Both the position numbers and the translations under genes were made by a program. A stretch of DNA of 42,577 bases from contig NZ_PPRL01000084.1 in assembly GCF_002902235.1 (NCBI RefSeq), positions 1-42,577 of the forward strand, given 5' to 3'. A model generated the notes under the pieces. It had not been told where the DNA came from and searched no databases. It saw only the letters and a program-made list of their open reading frames with translations. Of this stretch, positions 36,277 through 42,577 are shown one piece after another. The DNA comes from Staphylococcus ureilyticus. GTDB taxonomy: Bacteria > Bacillota > Bacilli > Staphylococcales > Staphylococcaceae. The number at the start of each line of letters is the position of its first letter. Position 1 is the stretch's first letter.

Positions 36277-37134
36277 ATGAAAACACAATGGCAATCACAA
36301 CTACCATTAGACAACATACGGTCTATCGTACCAGTAAGTGGTGGAGACGTTAACGAAGCATATAGAGTAGAAACATCTCAATCACCATATTTTTTATTAG
36401 TACAGCGTCAGAGAAGTAAAGATTTTTTTGCTGCAGAAGTCGCTGGGCTCAATTTGTTTGAGCAATCTGGCATCACTGCGCCAATCGTTATTGATAGTGG
36501 TGAAATCGATGGTGATGCCTATCTGTTGCTAAGCTTTTTAAATGAAGGAACACAAGGAAGCCAAGCCGAGCTTGGAGCCTTGGTGGCTAAAATGCATCAA
36601 CAACAGCAGCCAGATGGTAAGTTTGGCTTTGATTTACCATATGAAGGTGGTGATGTATCGTTTAATAATAATTGGTCAGACAGTTGGATGACTATATTTG
36701 TTGAACGACGTTTAGATCATTTAAAAGATAGATTGGTAGATCAAGGTCTATGGATAGAGGATGATGTAAAAACTTATCATAAAGTGAGAGAAAAAATTGT
36801 AAGTTCATTAAGGGATCATACGAGTAAACCATCATTATTGCACGGTGATTTATGGGGTGGTAACTATATGTTCTTAGAAAATGGCCAACCTGCATTGTTT
36901 GATCCGGCGCCACTATATGGTGATAGAGAGTTTGATTTAGGTATAACCACTGTGTTCGGTGGTTTTACTCAAGCTTTTTATGATGCTTATAATAAGCATT
37001 ATCCTTTAAGTAAAGGTGCGAATCAGCGATTAGAATTTTATCGTTTATATTTATTAATGGTGCATTTATTAAAATTTGGAAGTATGTATGCAGGCAGTGT
37101 AGATCGCTCCATGGAAAACATATTAAATGGTTAA
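36277..37134 (+). CDS. fructosamine kinase family protein
   Basis: A 285-residue protein of the fructosamine/ketosamine-3-kinase family, which phosphorylates sugars attached to amino groups so that they fall off (deglycation). The catalytic loop HGDLWGGN spans 189-196, and the metal-binding DPAPLYGDREFDL begins at D209, as in FN3K. In the N-lobe, the strand that usually carries the ATP-contacting Lys reads YFLLVQRQRS, with Gln where Lys is expected by my alignment. GGAGGG precedes the ATG. It stands alone between pyrD and a convergent gene pair. Family is clear; the natural substrate (ribulosamine or fructosamine) is not known. Confidence 0.86.
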   Translation: MKTQWQSQLPLDNIRSIVPVSGGDVNEAYRVETSQSPYFLLVQRQRSKDFFAAEVAGLNLFEQSGITAPIVIDSGEIDGDAYLLLSFLNEGTQGSQAELGALVAKMHQQQQPDGKFGFDLPYEGGDVSFNNNWSDSWMTIFVERRLDHLKDRLVDQGLWIEDDVKTYHKVREKIVSSLRDHTSKPSLLHGDLWGGNYMFLENGQPALFDPAPLYGDREFDLGITTVFGGFTQAFYDAYNKHYPLSKGANQRLEFYRLYLLMVHLLKFGSMYAGSVDRSMENILNG

Positions 37135-37312
37135 ACATGATAAAGATGATTTTCTATTGTTATAAAGTGACGTTACACATTGCATTCACGATGAATATAC
37201 AATTTTTAAAAATGAAATAGACGGCAGTAGCCATTTAGAATGATGAGATTAGTATAAAATTAAATATGATGAACTGAATCATTAGTATATTTCAATCTAA
37301 TTGATACAAAGA

Positions 37313-37346
37313 AAACCCGTTAAGCATTTGCTGCTTGACGGGTTTC
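37313..37346. terminator. bidirectional terminator between the fructosamine kinase and UPF0291 genes
   Basis: AAACCCGTTAAGCA (37313-37326) pairs with TGCTTGACGGGTTT (37332-37345) using one G-T pair around a 5-base loop. T-rich tracts follow on both strands. Confidence 0.9.
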
Positions 37347-37349
37347 TTA

Positions 37350-37583
37350 TTAATCTAAATTTAGCGTGCCCATTTCTTCACGCAATTTATAAACTTTATC
37401 AGGCGTAACATCTTCACCTAAAGGATCCACAACTTTTAAAGTGGAAAATGTGTTAACGACTTGGCCACGAATCATTTGAAGATATTCTTGTCTTAATACT
37501 TGCTGTTCTTGTTTTTCTTCTACAGTCAAAGGCTGTACTTTTTCTTTATTTGCTAATTGGTTAATTCTATCTAGTAGTTTCAT
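37350..37583 (-). CDS. UPF0291/DUF896 (YnzC-type) small protein
   Basis: A 77-residue cytoplasmic helical protein. MKLLDRINQLANKEKVQPLTVEEKQEQQ in outline, EYLQMIRGQVVNTFSTLKVVDPLG in outline and the end VYKLREEMGTLNLD are diagnostic for the YnzC/UPF0291 family of Firmicutes. The biochemical role is unknown. Its ATG lies 17 bases inside the 3' end of the LLM oxidoreductase gene, with its GGAGG also inside that gene, so the two are translationally linked. Confidence 0.9.
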   Translation of the reverse strand: MKLLDRINQLANKEKVQPLTVEEKQEQQVLRQEYLQMIRGQVVNTFSTLKVVDPLGEDVTPDKVYKLREEMGTLNLD

Positions 37584-38538
37584 AAATTTTGTCCTCCTGT
37601 AAATGTCGAGGTGGAAAGTGTGGGATTATTTCATTGCCGACCTCTGTTAATATATCTTTATAAGTTCTGTCGTTGGTTATAAACTGCAACATGATATGAT
37701 TGGTTCCGATGCGTTCGTACGCTTTTAGGATGTTTAACAAAGTGTTTCTTCCTAAGCGATAACCACCTTTAACTGGTTTTACAAGTTCATTTGGATTCGC
37801 TGATAAATCAATGACTAAAGGATGCATAAATGGTTTGAATGTTTCATTTTGATGCCATTGCTGTAATAATGCCTTTTGTTGTTGGAATGGTTGAGGATAA
37901 AATAACCATCCATCCAAATGCGTTTTTAACCAATCTATATGCTGTTTGGCGTATCCTGTTGCGAAAATTGGAATATGCTTATGCTTTGGTAATACTTGTA
38001 GGCCAGAATCTTCATACAGTTCAAATAAATGATTTGACGTTTGTGGTGATGATGATTGCCATAGTTCTTTTAAAGATGATACAGCTGATTGAAAATGTTG
38101 ACTTAGCTCATTCGGATTGATTTTAAAAGTTGGAAATTCAAATTGCCGATCTCCAGTAGCAATCCCTAATAATAATCGCTCGTTTGATATTAAATCAAGA
38201 GAAGCAGATGCTTTAGCTATATGCACAGGATGACGTAATGTTGCAACAATACTAGATGTTCCGAGAGCGATTTTGGATGTGTTGGCAGCGATAAAAGTTA
38301 AAAATACAAACGGATCGTAGTTTGTCGTTACATTACCAAGATGCGGACTATATAAAGGACTATCTCGCACAAATAAGCTTGTGAATCCAAGTCTTTCAGC
38401 ATATTGAACTAATGCTATTTGTTGATCAAACGGCAATGCGATATTTTCAGAATCGTCAAAGGGTAACATTAATCCTAAGGTTAAATGTTCCTGTTGAAAA
38501 GTTCGTTTGAAACCATTGTGTGTTTGAATTGTTGTCAC
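37567..38538 (-). CDS. LLM-class (luciferase-like) flavin-dependent oxidoreductase
   Basis: A 323-residue TIM-barrel flavoprotein of the bacterial luciferase-like family. It shows LTLGLMLPFDDSE, RLGFTSLFVRDSPLY, DPFVFLTFIAANTSKIALGTSSIVATLRHPVHIAKASASLDLIS in outline and ERLLLGIATGDR, the usual order of FMN-contact motifs. Substrate is unknown; relatives oxidise sulfur compounds, nitrogen compounds or aromatic molecules using reduced flavin from a partner. The start is GTG with GAGGAGGG just upstream. A strong promoter bracketed by repeated TAAACAAC/GTTGTTTA sites precedes it, indicating tight control by an unidentified regulator. Confidence 0.84.
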   Translation of the reverse strand: MTTIQTHNGFKRTFQQEHLTLGLMLPFDDSENIALPFDQQIALVQYAERLGFTSLFVRDSPLYSPHLGNVTTNYDPFVFLTFIAANTSKIALGTSSIVATLRHPVHIAKASASLDLISNERLLLGIATGDRQFEFPTFKINPNELSQHFQSAVSSLKELWQSSSPQTSNHLFELYEDSGLQVLPKHKHIPIFATGYAKQHIDWLKTHLDGWLFYPQPFQQQKALLQQWHQNETFKPFMHPLVIDLSANPNELVKPVKGGYRLGRNTLLNILKAYERIGTNHIMLQFITNDRTYKDILTEVGNEIIPHFPPRHLQEDKIYETTR

Positions 38539-38563
38539 GTCTATCCCTCCTCTTCAATCATAT

Positions 38564-38601
38564 TAAACAACGATTGTAAACTAAGAAACATCTGTTGTTT
38601 A
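38564..38601. promoter_or_regulatory. TAAACAAC/GTTGTTTA dyad over the LLM transcription start
   Basis: TAAACAAC (38564-38571) and GTTGTTTA (38594-38601) are exact inverted copies separated by 22 bases, covering the predicted start and early leader of the LLM gene. Confidence 0.55.
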
Positions 38602-38606
38602 GATTG

Positions 38607-38635
38607 ATTATATGTCACGACTTATTATAATGCAA
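38607..38635 (-). promoter_or_regulatory. sigma-A promoter of the LLM oxidoreductase gene
   Basis: On the minus strand, TTGCAT (38635-38630) is followed after exactly 17 bases by a perfect TATAAT (38612-38607). Confidence 0.75.
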
Positions 38636-38690
38636 ACAACATGTTTATAGATTCATTGTATAAACAACAACGTGAGCAATATGTTGTTTA
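38634..38690. promoter_or_regulatory. further AAACAAC-type sites upstream of the LLM promoter
   Basis: AAACAACATGTTT (38634-38646) overlaps the -35 box. A second full dyad, TAAACAAC (38661-38668) and GTTGTTTA (38683-38690) with 14 bases between, lies upstream. With the downstream dyad this gives three related sites in about 130 bases. Confidence 0.55.
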
Positions 38691-38724
38691 AGTTATTTAG
38701 TTAATGTCCCAATAATTGTTGAAT

Positions 38725-38752
38725 TTGTGAATGAATATTAACGATTTATAAA
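38725..38752 (+). promoter_or_regulatory. candidate promoter of the V8-like protease gene
   Basis: TTGTGA (38725-38730) and TATAAA (38747-38752) with a 16-base spacer, 87 bases before the start codon. Confidence 0.4.
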
Positions 38753-38838
38753 ATCATAATGAAACATTAATGATTATTGATTAAAATCTTAAAATTCTGT
38801 AAATTTAAAAAGTAATATCTTTTAAATAGGAGGTACTT

Positions 38839-39609
38839 TTGTTGAAAAATATTTTAGTTAGCATCGTTATAGGTGTTCTATTATTTTTATCAAGCGCTAT
38901 CAATGATGAGACGCAAGCACAAACGCAAAATGGAACTTTGCCAGATTCACAACAGAGTAATGAACACAACCAAATAGGTACTGCCACGCCAAGGGTAATG
39001 CTACCAGGTGAAAATAGACATCAAATTAAAAATACTCGAACGAGTCATTACCAATCAATTGGCTACATAGAAAAAGGAGAAATGATTGCTACCGGTGTGG
39101 TTATTGGTAAAAATACAGTGCTGACGAATAAACATGTAGCGGATAACAATAATGCAAATCTGTCGTTTGCGCCCGCTGCTGAAAATGAAAATAGTTTTCC
39201 GTACGGTACTTTTAAGGCAAAAGAAGTGATAGCATATCCTGGTGATGCTGACTTAGTAGTTATTCATTTTAATAAAAACAGTGAAGGACAATCGGTTGGT
39301 GATGTTGTGACACCTGCCACTATTGGAGAATCTACCACTGTGTCGAGCAATGAGCCAATAACAGTTACTGGTTATCCAGGTGACAAACCTTTAGCAACGA
39401 TGTGGGAAAGTTCCGGTAAAGTCAAAAGTAATAATGATAACATATTGACGTATAGTGCTAGCACATTTGGTGGGAATTCAGGCTCACCTGTCTTTAATGA
39501 TAATAATGAACTAATCGGCCTACATTACGGGGGAGTGGAAGGAGAAAGCAATAATGCAGTGGCGATAACAGGTGAAGTATTGGAATTTATCAAGAAACAC
39601 AATGTTTAA
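38839..39609 (+). CDS. secreted V8-like (glutamyl endopeptidase) serine protease
   Basis: A 256-residue secreted protease of the S1B/V8 family. A signal peptide (about 1-27) and a short pro-region (to about 52) precede the mature domain, which begins VMLPGENRHQI, matching the V8 mature start VILPNNDRHQI. The catalytic triad is H99 (TNKHV), D138 (GDADLVV) and S214 (GGNSGSP). VTGYPGDKPLATMWESSGKV is nearly identical to V8. The residue before the mature start is Arg (TATPR), unlike the Asn in V8. The long Pro-Asx repeat tail of SspA is absent. Both TTG at 38839 and TTG at 38842 are possible starts after AGGAGGT. It stands alone, with no staphostatin or staphopain genes nearby. Confidence 0.9.
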   Translation: MLKNILVSIVIGVLLFLSSAINDETQAQTQNGTLPDSQQSNEHNQIGTATPRVMLPGENRHQIKNTRTSHYQSIGYIEKGEMIATGVVIGKNTVLTNKHVADNNNANLSFAPAAENENSFPYGTFKAKEVIAYPGDADLVVIHFNKNSEGQSVGDVVTPATIGESTTVSSNEPITVTGYPGDKPLATMWESSGKVKSNNDNILTYSASTFGGNSGSPVFNDNNELIGLHYGGVEGESNNAVAITGEVLEFIKKHNV

Positions 39610-39631
39610 ACAATTGTTGTGCCCAAATATA

Positions 39632-39686
39632 TTATCCCCCTCGTGAAATAAAGTTATGATAACTGATGGTTTAACGAGGGGGATAA
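39632..39686. repeat. 13-bp perfect stem with a nested palindrome after the protease gene
   Basis: TTATCCCCCTCGT (39632-39644) pairs exactly with ACGAGGGGGATAA (39674-39686). The loop contains AGTTATGATAACT, itself a palindrome. Neither strand has a T run immediately after the stem, so it is a poor intrinsic terminator despite its stability. It lies between the convergent protease and TetR genes. Confidence 0.65.
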
Positions 39687-39734
39687 ATGTTTACAGAACA
39701 ACTATTTTCATTGTCTAAAATCATTGTATGTGAA

Positions 39735-40304
39735 TTACTTTTGCTTTGAAAGTTGTGATGTAATGAAAGGTAATGACTTGTTGATATACGTTTCAGCAGG
39801 CAATTTACTTGAATGAAACCAATGTTTGGCAATGCCGTATAACCCCCATGAAAGAAAACGTGCACTTGTAGCAAGCGTTTCTCTATCTATATCTTTGTGT
39901 TCATCAGACATTAATTTTAAAAAAATATCTTCTAATTCTTCTTTAATTCTTTTTTCGACAATTTCACCATATGCTTCACTGTTTAGACGGCACTCTTCGT
40001 GCGTATCTTGAATATAGCTAGTGATTGTAATAAAACATTGACACAATGCATTTTCATTTAATTCTGCAACCATACTGAGTGATTGATTTAAATTTTTTAA
40101 GATTGTTTCAGACAATGTATAATCCATAATGTCATATTTATCGTAAAAATGAGCATAAAAAGTAGCGCGATTGACAGTAGCACGTTCGGTGATATCTTTA
40201 ACTGTAATCGATACTAACTTTTTTTCTTTTGCAATTTCACGAAAAGCATCCATTAATAATTTCTTTGTTCTTATAATACGGGGATCTATATGAGTATGAT
40301 TCAA
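39735..40304 (-). CDS. TetR-family regulator next to the EamA-type transporter gene
   Basis: A 189-residue regulator. The HTH spans about 13-60, with KLLMDAFREIAKEKKLVSITVKDITERATVNRATFYAHFYDKYDIMDYTL in outline, the form seen in the TetR group with a C-terminal TetR_C_7-like domain. The start is TTG at 40304 with GAGGTG 7 bases upstream; no ATG is available. It has its own strong promoter (40343-40371) with an inverted repeat over the start site, suggesting autoregulation. The transporter gene lies 88 bases upstream on the same strand and is the probable target. Confidence 0.83.
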   Translation of the reverse strand: MNHTHIDPRIIRTKKLLMDAFREIAKEKKLVSITVKDITERATVNRATFYAHFYDKYDIMDYTLSETILKNLNQSLSMVAELNENALCQCFITITSYIQDTHEECRLNSEAYGEIVEKRIKEELEDIFLKLMSDEHKDIDRETLATSARFLSWGLYGIAKHWFHSSKLPAETYINKSLPFITSQLSKQK

Positions 40305-40320
40305 TTGATTACACCTCTAT

Positions 40321-40344
40321 ATTTGTTATTAGCATCAGACAAAT
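40321..40344 (-). promoter_or_regulatory. inverted repeat at the TetR transcription start
   Basis: ATTTGT (40321-40326) and ACAAAT (40339-40344) are inverted around 12 bases, spanning the predicted start point just after the -10 box. It is a candidate operator, but short arms make it tentative. Confidence 0.4.
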
Positions 40345-40371
40345 TATCTTGCTTTACGCACAAGTTGTCAA
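40343..40371 (-). promoter_or_regulatory. sigma-A promoter of the TetR gene
   Basis: On the minus strand, a perfect TTGACA (40371-40366) and GATAAT (40348-40343) are spaced by exactly 17 bases, between the transporter and the TetR gene. Confidence 0.78.
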
Positions 40372-40392
40372 TAAACATAACTGACTATAACA

Positions 40393-41361
40393 TTATTTTA
40401 TTTCTATTTTACGATTATTTATTTTACTATTTAAAAAACAATAGATAATGATACCAAATGTGATGATCATAATACCAACGATACTCAATATATTTGGTAA
40501 CGCTAAACCTAAAAGTAACATTTCACCAATTAATGTAAAAACGATTTCCATCGCTTGTGTTGCTTCAACTGCAGCTAACTTAGTTTGATTGTGTTTTACC
40601 ATATTTGTAGCATAGAAGAATAATGTTGTTGCGATAATACCAGAGAAAATTGTAACTAAGAAAGTTTGCATGATTTGGTTTGAAGATGGCGGTCCTTGCC
40701 TAGCCAATCCAATGAGAAAGATGAGCAACCATAATGGTAAGGTGACTAAGGTCATACCATAAATCCGTTCAATCGTATTTAAGTCATTGCCAACAAGCAC
40801 CATCATTTTACGATTGCCTAATGGATAACAAAATGCCGCAACGATTAACGGTAAAACCGATAATAAAAATATATGCAAGTCTATATTTGAAATGTGTGGT
40901 ATTTGTACAATAATAACACCTAGAATCATAATGCTCGATGTAATTAACGGGCGCCATGCGATTCGTTCTCGCACTTTAATTGTAGCTGTATCTTGTTGTA
41001 TGTATGTGTAGAAAAAAGGAGCAGTGAGAAGGCCGCAAATAATAGTTAATTGCCATGTTGCAGAAATAAGCCAGCCCGGGCTATAATTTGATACAAAAGT
41101 TAAAGGCACATAGAAAAAGACAAAGGCAAGAGAACTCCACAATAGCCACGCGAAAAAATGTTGTTTAATATGCAACAGAACAACATGATGGCGGGTTTTA
41201 TGCTTCCCAATAACCATTATTAATAAAAACGGAAACATAAAAATAAAACGTAGTGACGCACTAAAAAGCCAACTTCCGCCGTCGTTAGACATTGCATGGT
41301 TTAATATGAATGTAATAGAAAAAAAGAAAGCAGCTAATATACCAATTAAAATTGCTCGCAT
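40393..41361 (-). CDS. multidrug resistance efflux (EamA/DMT-type) transporter
   Basis: A 322-residue membrane protein with ten predicted helices in two EamA-like halves, belonging to the drug/metabolite transporter superfamily (EmrE-type, the group often labelled multidrug resistance efflux transporter). The N-terminal helix reads RAILIGILAAFFFSITFILNHAM. The fourth helix region contains YSPGWLISATWQLTIICGLL in outline, and the ninth contains KLAAVEATQAMEIVFTLIGEMLLLG in outline. Substrate is unknown. AGGTGG precedes the ATG. The TetR gene follows on the same strand. Confidence 0.82.
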   Translation of the reverse strand: MRAILIGILAAFFFSITFILNHAMSNDGGSWLFSASLRFIFMFPFLLIMVIGKHKTRHHVVLLHIKQHFFAWLLWSSLAFVFFYVPLTFVSNYSPGWLISATWQLTIICGLLTAPFFYTYIQQDTATIKVRERIAWRPLITSSIMILGVIIVQIPHISNIDLHIFLLSVLPLIVAAFCYPLGNRKMMVLVGNDLNTIERIYGMTLVTLPLWLLIFLIGLARQGPPSSNQIMQTFLVTIFSGIIATTLFFYATNMVKHNQTKLAAVEATQAMEIVFTLIGEMLLLGLALPNILSIVGIMIITFGIIIYCFLNSKINNRKIEIK

Positions 41362-41666
41362 TTAAGACCACCTCAAGTTGTGTAATGATACTAACTTACC
41401 AGTTTTTTTAATTACAGCAAACAAAATTCGTACAAATAAGATGATATTTTATAAAATAAGTGAATTTTCGGAAAAATAAAAAGCGGATGCAATGGAAAAG
41501 TAGTATGATAGATTTAACAGTAGTATAAAAAGACAGAGCAATATAATTGAAAGCATGTTGCTGCGATTTAGGTAGTTGTGTTTAATAATAAAATATTAAC
41601 TTCAAAATGATACTTAGATAAAGTTAATACAATTTATATTTATATAAGAAGATTGGAGTGTGTTAA
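41362..41666. other. intergenic region before the nucleoside hydrolase gene
   Basis: About 305 AT-rich bases between divergent genes. No gene, repeat or RNA motif is evident. It must contain both promoters, but I cannot place either with confidence. Confidence 0.45.
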
Positions 41667-42577
41667 ATGACTAAAAAAATAATCATGGATTGTGACCCAG
41701 GTCATGATGATGCGATAGCATTGATTCTTGCAGGTGCGAAACATAGCACGCTTGATATACTAGCAGTGACCACTGTAGCTGGAAATCAAGCAGTTGAAAA
41801 AAACACCAAAAATGCACTTAATGTATTAGAAGTTATGGGAAGACGAGATATCGAAGTATCAGTAGGTGCTTCACGTCCGCTCATAAAACCTGCTTCGTTT
41901 GCTTCTGAAATTCACGGAGATTCTGGATTAGATGGACCTAAATTACCAGAAGTACCATCGTTGAAACCAACACAATATCACGCTGCAGATGTAATCATTA
42001 AAACATTGAAACAAAGCTCTGACCCTGTAACAATTGTAGCAACGGGGCCGCTTACTAACGTTGCTACCGCATTAATTAAAGATCCTAGTATTGCTCAATA
42101 CATTGATTCTATTACTATCATGGGGGGCGGTACTTTCGGAAATTGGACACCTACTGCTGAATTTAATATCTGGGTAGATGCAGAAGCTGCTACACGTGTA
42201 TTTGAAAGTGGTATTAACATTAATGTTTTTGGGCTAGACGTGACACATCAAGTTTTAGCAACAGATGAAGTTATTCAAAGATTTAGTGCTATTGATAATA
42301 AAATATCCAAATTTGTTGTTGAACTACTAAAATTTTTCAAATCTACGTATAAAACGCATTTTAATATGGATGGCGGTCCTATTCATGATGCGTGTACAAT
42401 TTTATACTTATTGCAGCCAGACTTATTTACCATGCAACAGACACATATCGACATAGAACATCAAAGTTCACTCACTTACGGTACAATGTCAGTCGACTTA
42501 AATAATGTTACAAACAAAGAAAAAAATGCATATTTTGCTACATCAGTAGATGTTGAACGCGTTTGGACTTTGATGGA
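41667..42577 (+). CDS. inosine-uridine-type ribonucleoside hydrolase (3' end beyond window)
   Basis: The reading frame is open to the window edge, giving at least 303 residues of a family usually about 310 long, so only a few residues are missing. The calcium-binding signature DCDPGHDDAIAL begins at residue 8. ATGPLTNVA, IMGGG and FNIWVDAEAA follow, and the C-terminal catalytic His is in GGPIHDACTI. It hydrolyses ribonucleosides to base and ribose for salvage; purine versus pyrimidine preference cannot be set by eye. GGAGTG lies 6 bases before the ATG. Confidence 0.93.
   Translation, partial: MTKKIIMDCDPGHDDAIALILAGAKHSTLDILAVTTVAGNQAVEKNTKNALNVLEVMGRRDIEVSVGASRPLIKPASFASEIHGDSGLDGPKLPEVPSLKPTQYHAADVIIKTLKQSSDPVTIVATGPLTNVATALIKDPSIAQYIDSITIMGGGTFGNWTPTAEFNIWVDAEAATRVFESGININVFGLDVTHQVLATDEVIQRFSAIDNKISKFVVELLKFFKSTYKTHFNMDGGPIHDACTILYLLQPDLFTMQQTHIDIEHQSSLTYGTMSVDLNNVTNKEKNAYFATSVDVERVWTLM

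Overview
The window looks like chromosomal DNA of a coagulase-negative Staphylococcus. It is AT-rich, ribosome binding sites are strong AGGAGG/GGAGG boxes, starts are often GTG or TTG, and the products are staphylococcal in type (FhuD2, V8-type protease, ureABCEFGD order). The urease alpha subunit has Thr where most ureases have the flap Cys, a variant known from S. xylosus. That points, without proof, to the S. saprophyticus/xylosus group. I see no phage, insertion sequence, CRISPR array, tRNA or rRNA. Most of the window is ordinary metabolic and transport chromosome.

Layout. 1-3.4 kb: a siderophore-binding-type protein with no signal peptide (minus strand), then a SAM riboswitch with its terminator, an orphan MetQ lipoprotein and an L-2-hydroxyacid dehydrogenase that appear to share one transcript. 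3.5-9.5 kb: a mannose module of ManR-type PRD activator, fructose/mannose PTS EIIBCA, mannose-6-phosphate isomerase and a ROK sugar kinase, with a cre-like site in front of the PTS gene. 9.5-10.8 kb: a two-gene ThrE-type threonine/serine exporter. 11.2-12.5 kb: MetY. 12.7-14.6 kb: an MFS transporter and a TetR regulator whose upstream regions share an operator-like palindrome. 14.8-17.3 kb: an ABC-2 exporter with its own TetR regulator, facing away from the previous unit. 17.4-19.7 kb: a hotdog thioesterase, a YkvI-like transporter behind a long structured leader, and a small membrane protein.

20-31 kb is a urea-nickel superlocus. The complete urease operon ureABCEFGD lies on the minus strand. 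Diverging from it are a urea channel and a five-gene nickel/peptide-type ABC importer (nikABCDE). Together these import urea, import the Ni2+ cofactor, build the enzyme and insert the metal. A perfect 18-bp palindrome sits just downstream of the predicted urease promoter. fhuD2 (ferric-hydroxamate binding lipoprotein) follows.

32.5-42.6 kb holds single genes and pairs: a MarR regulator, a VOC protein, a Cof-type HAD phosphatase, a universal stress protein, class 2 dihydroorotate dehydrogenase, a fructosamine-kinase-like protein, an LLM flavin oxidoreductase overlapping a UPF0291 gene, a V8-like secreted serine protease, a TetR/EamA-type efflux pair and a nucleoside hydrolase cut by the window edge. 

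The most noteworthy points are the SAM-riboswitch control of MetQ plus a hydroxyacid dehydrogenase, the unidentified structured leader of the YkvI-like gene, the leaderless FecB-like protein, and several well-formed but unassigned operators (urease, TetR/MFS, LLM/V8 intergenic).
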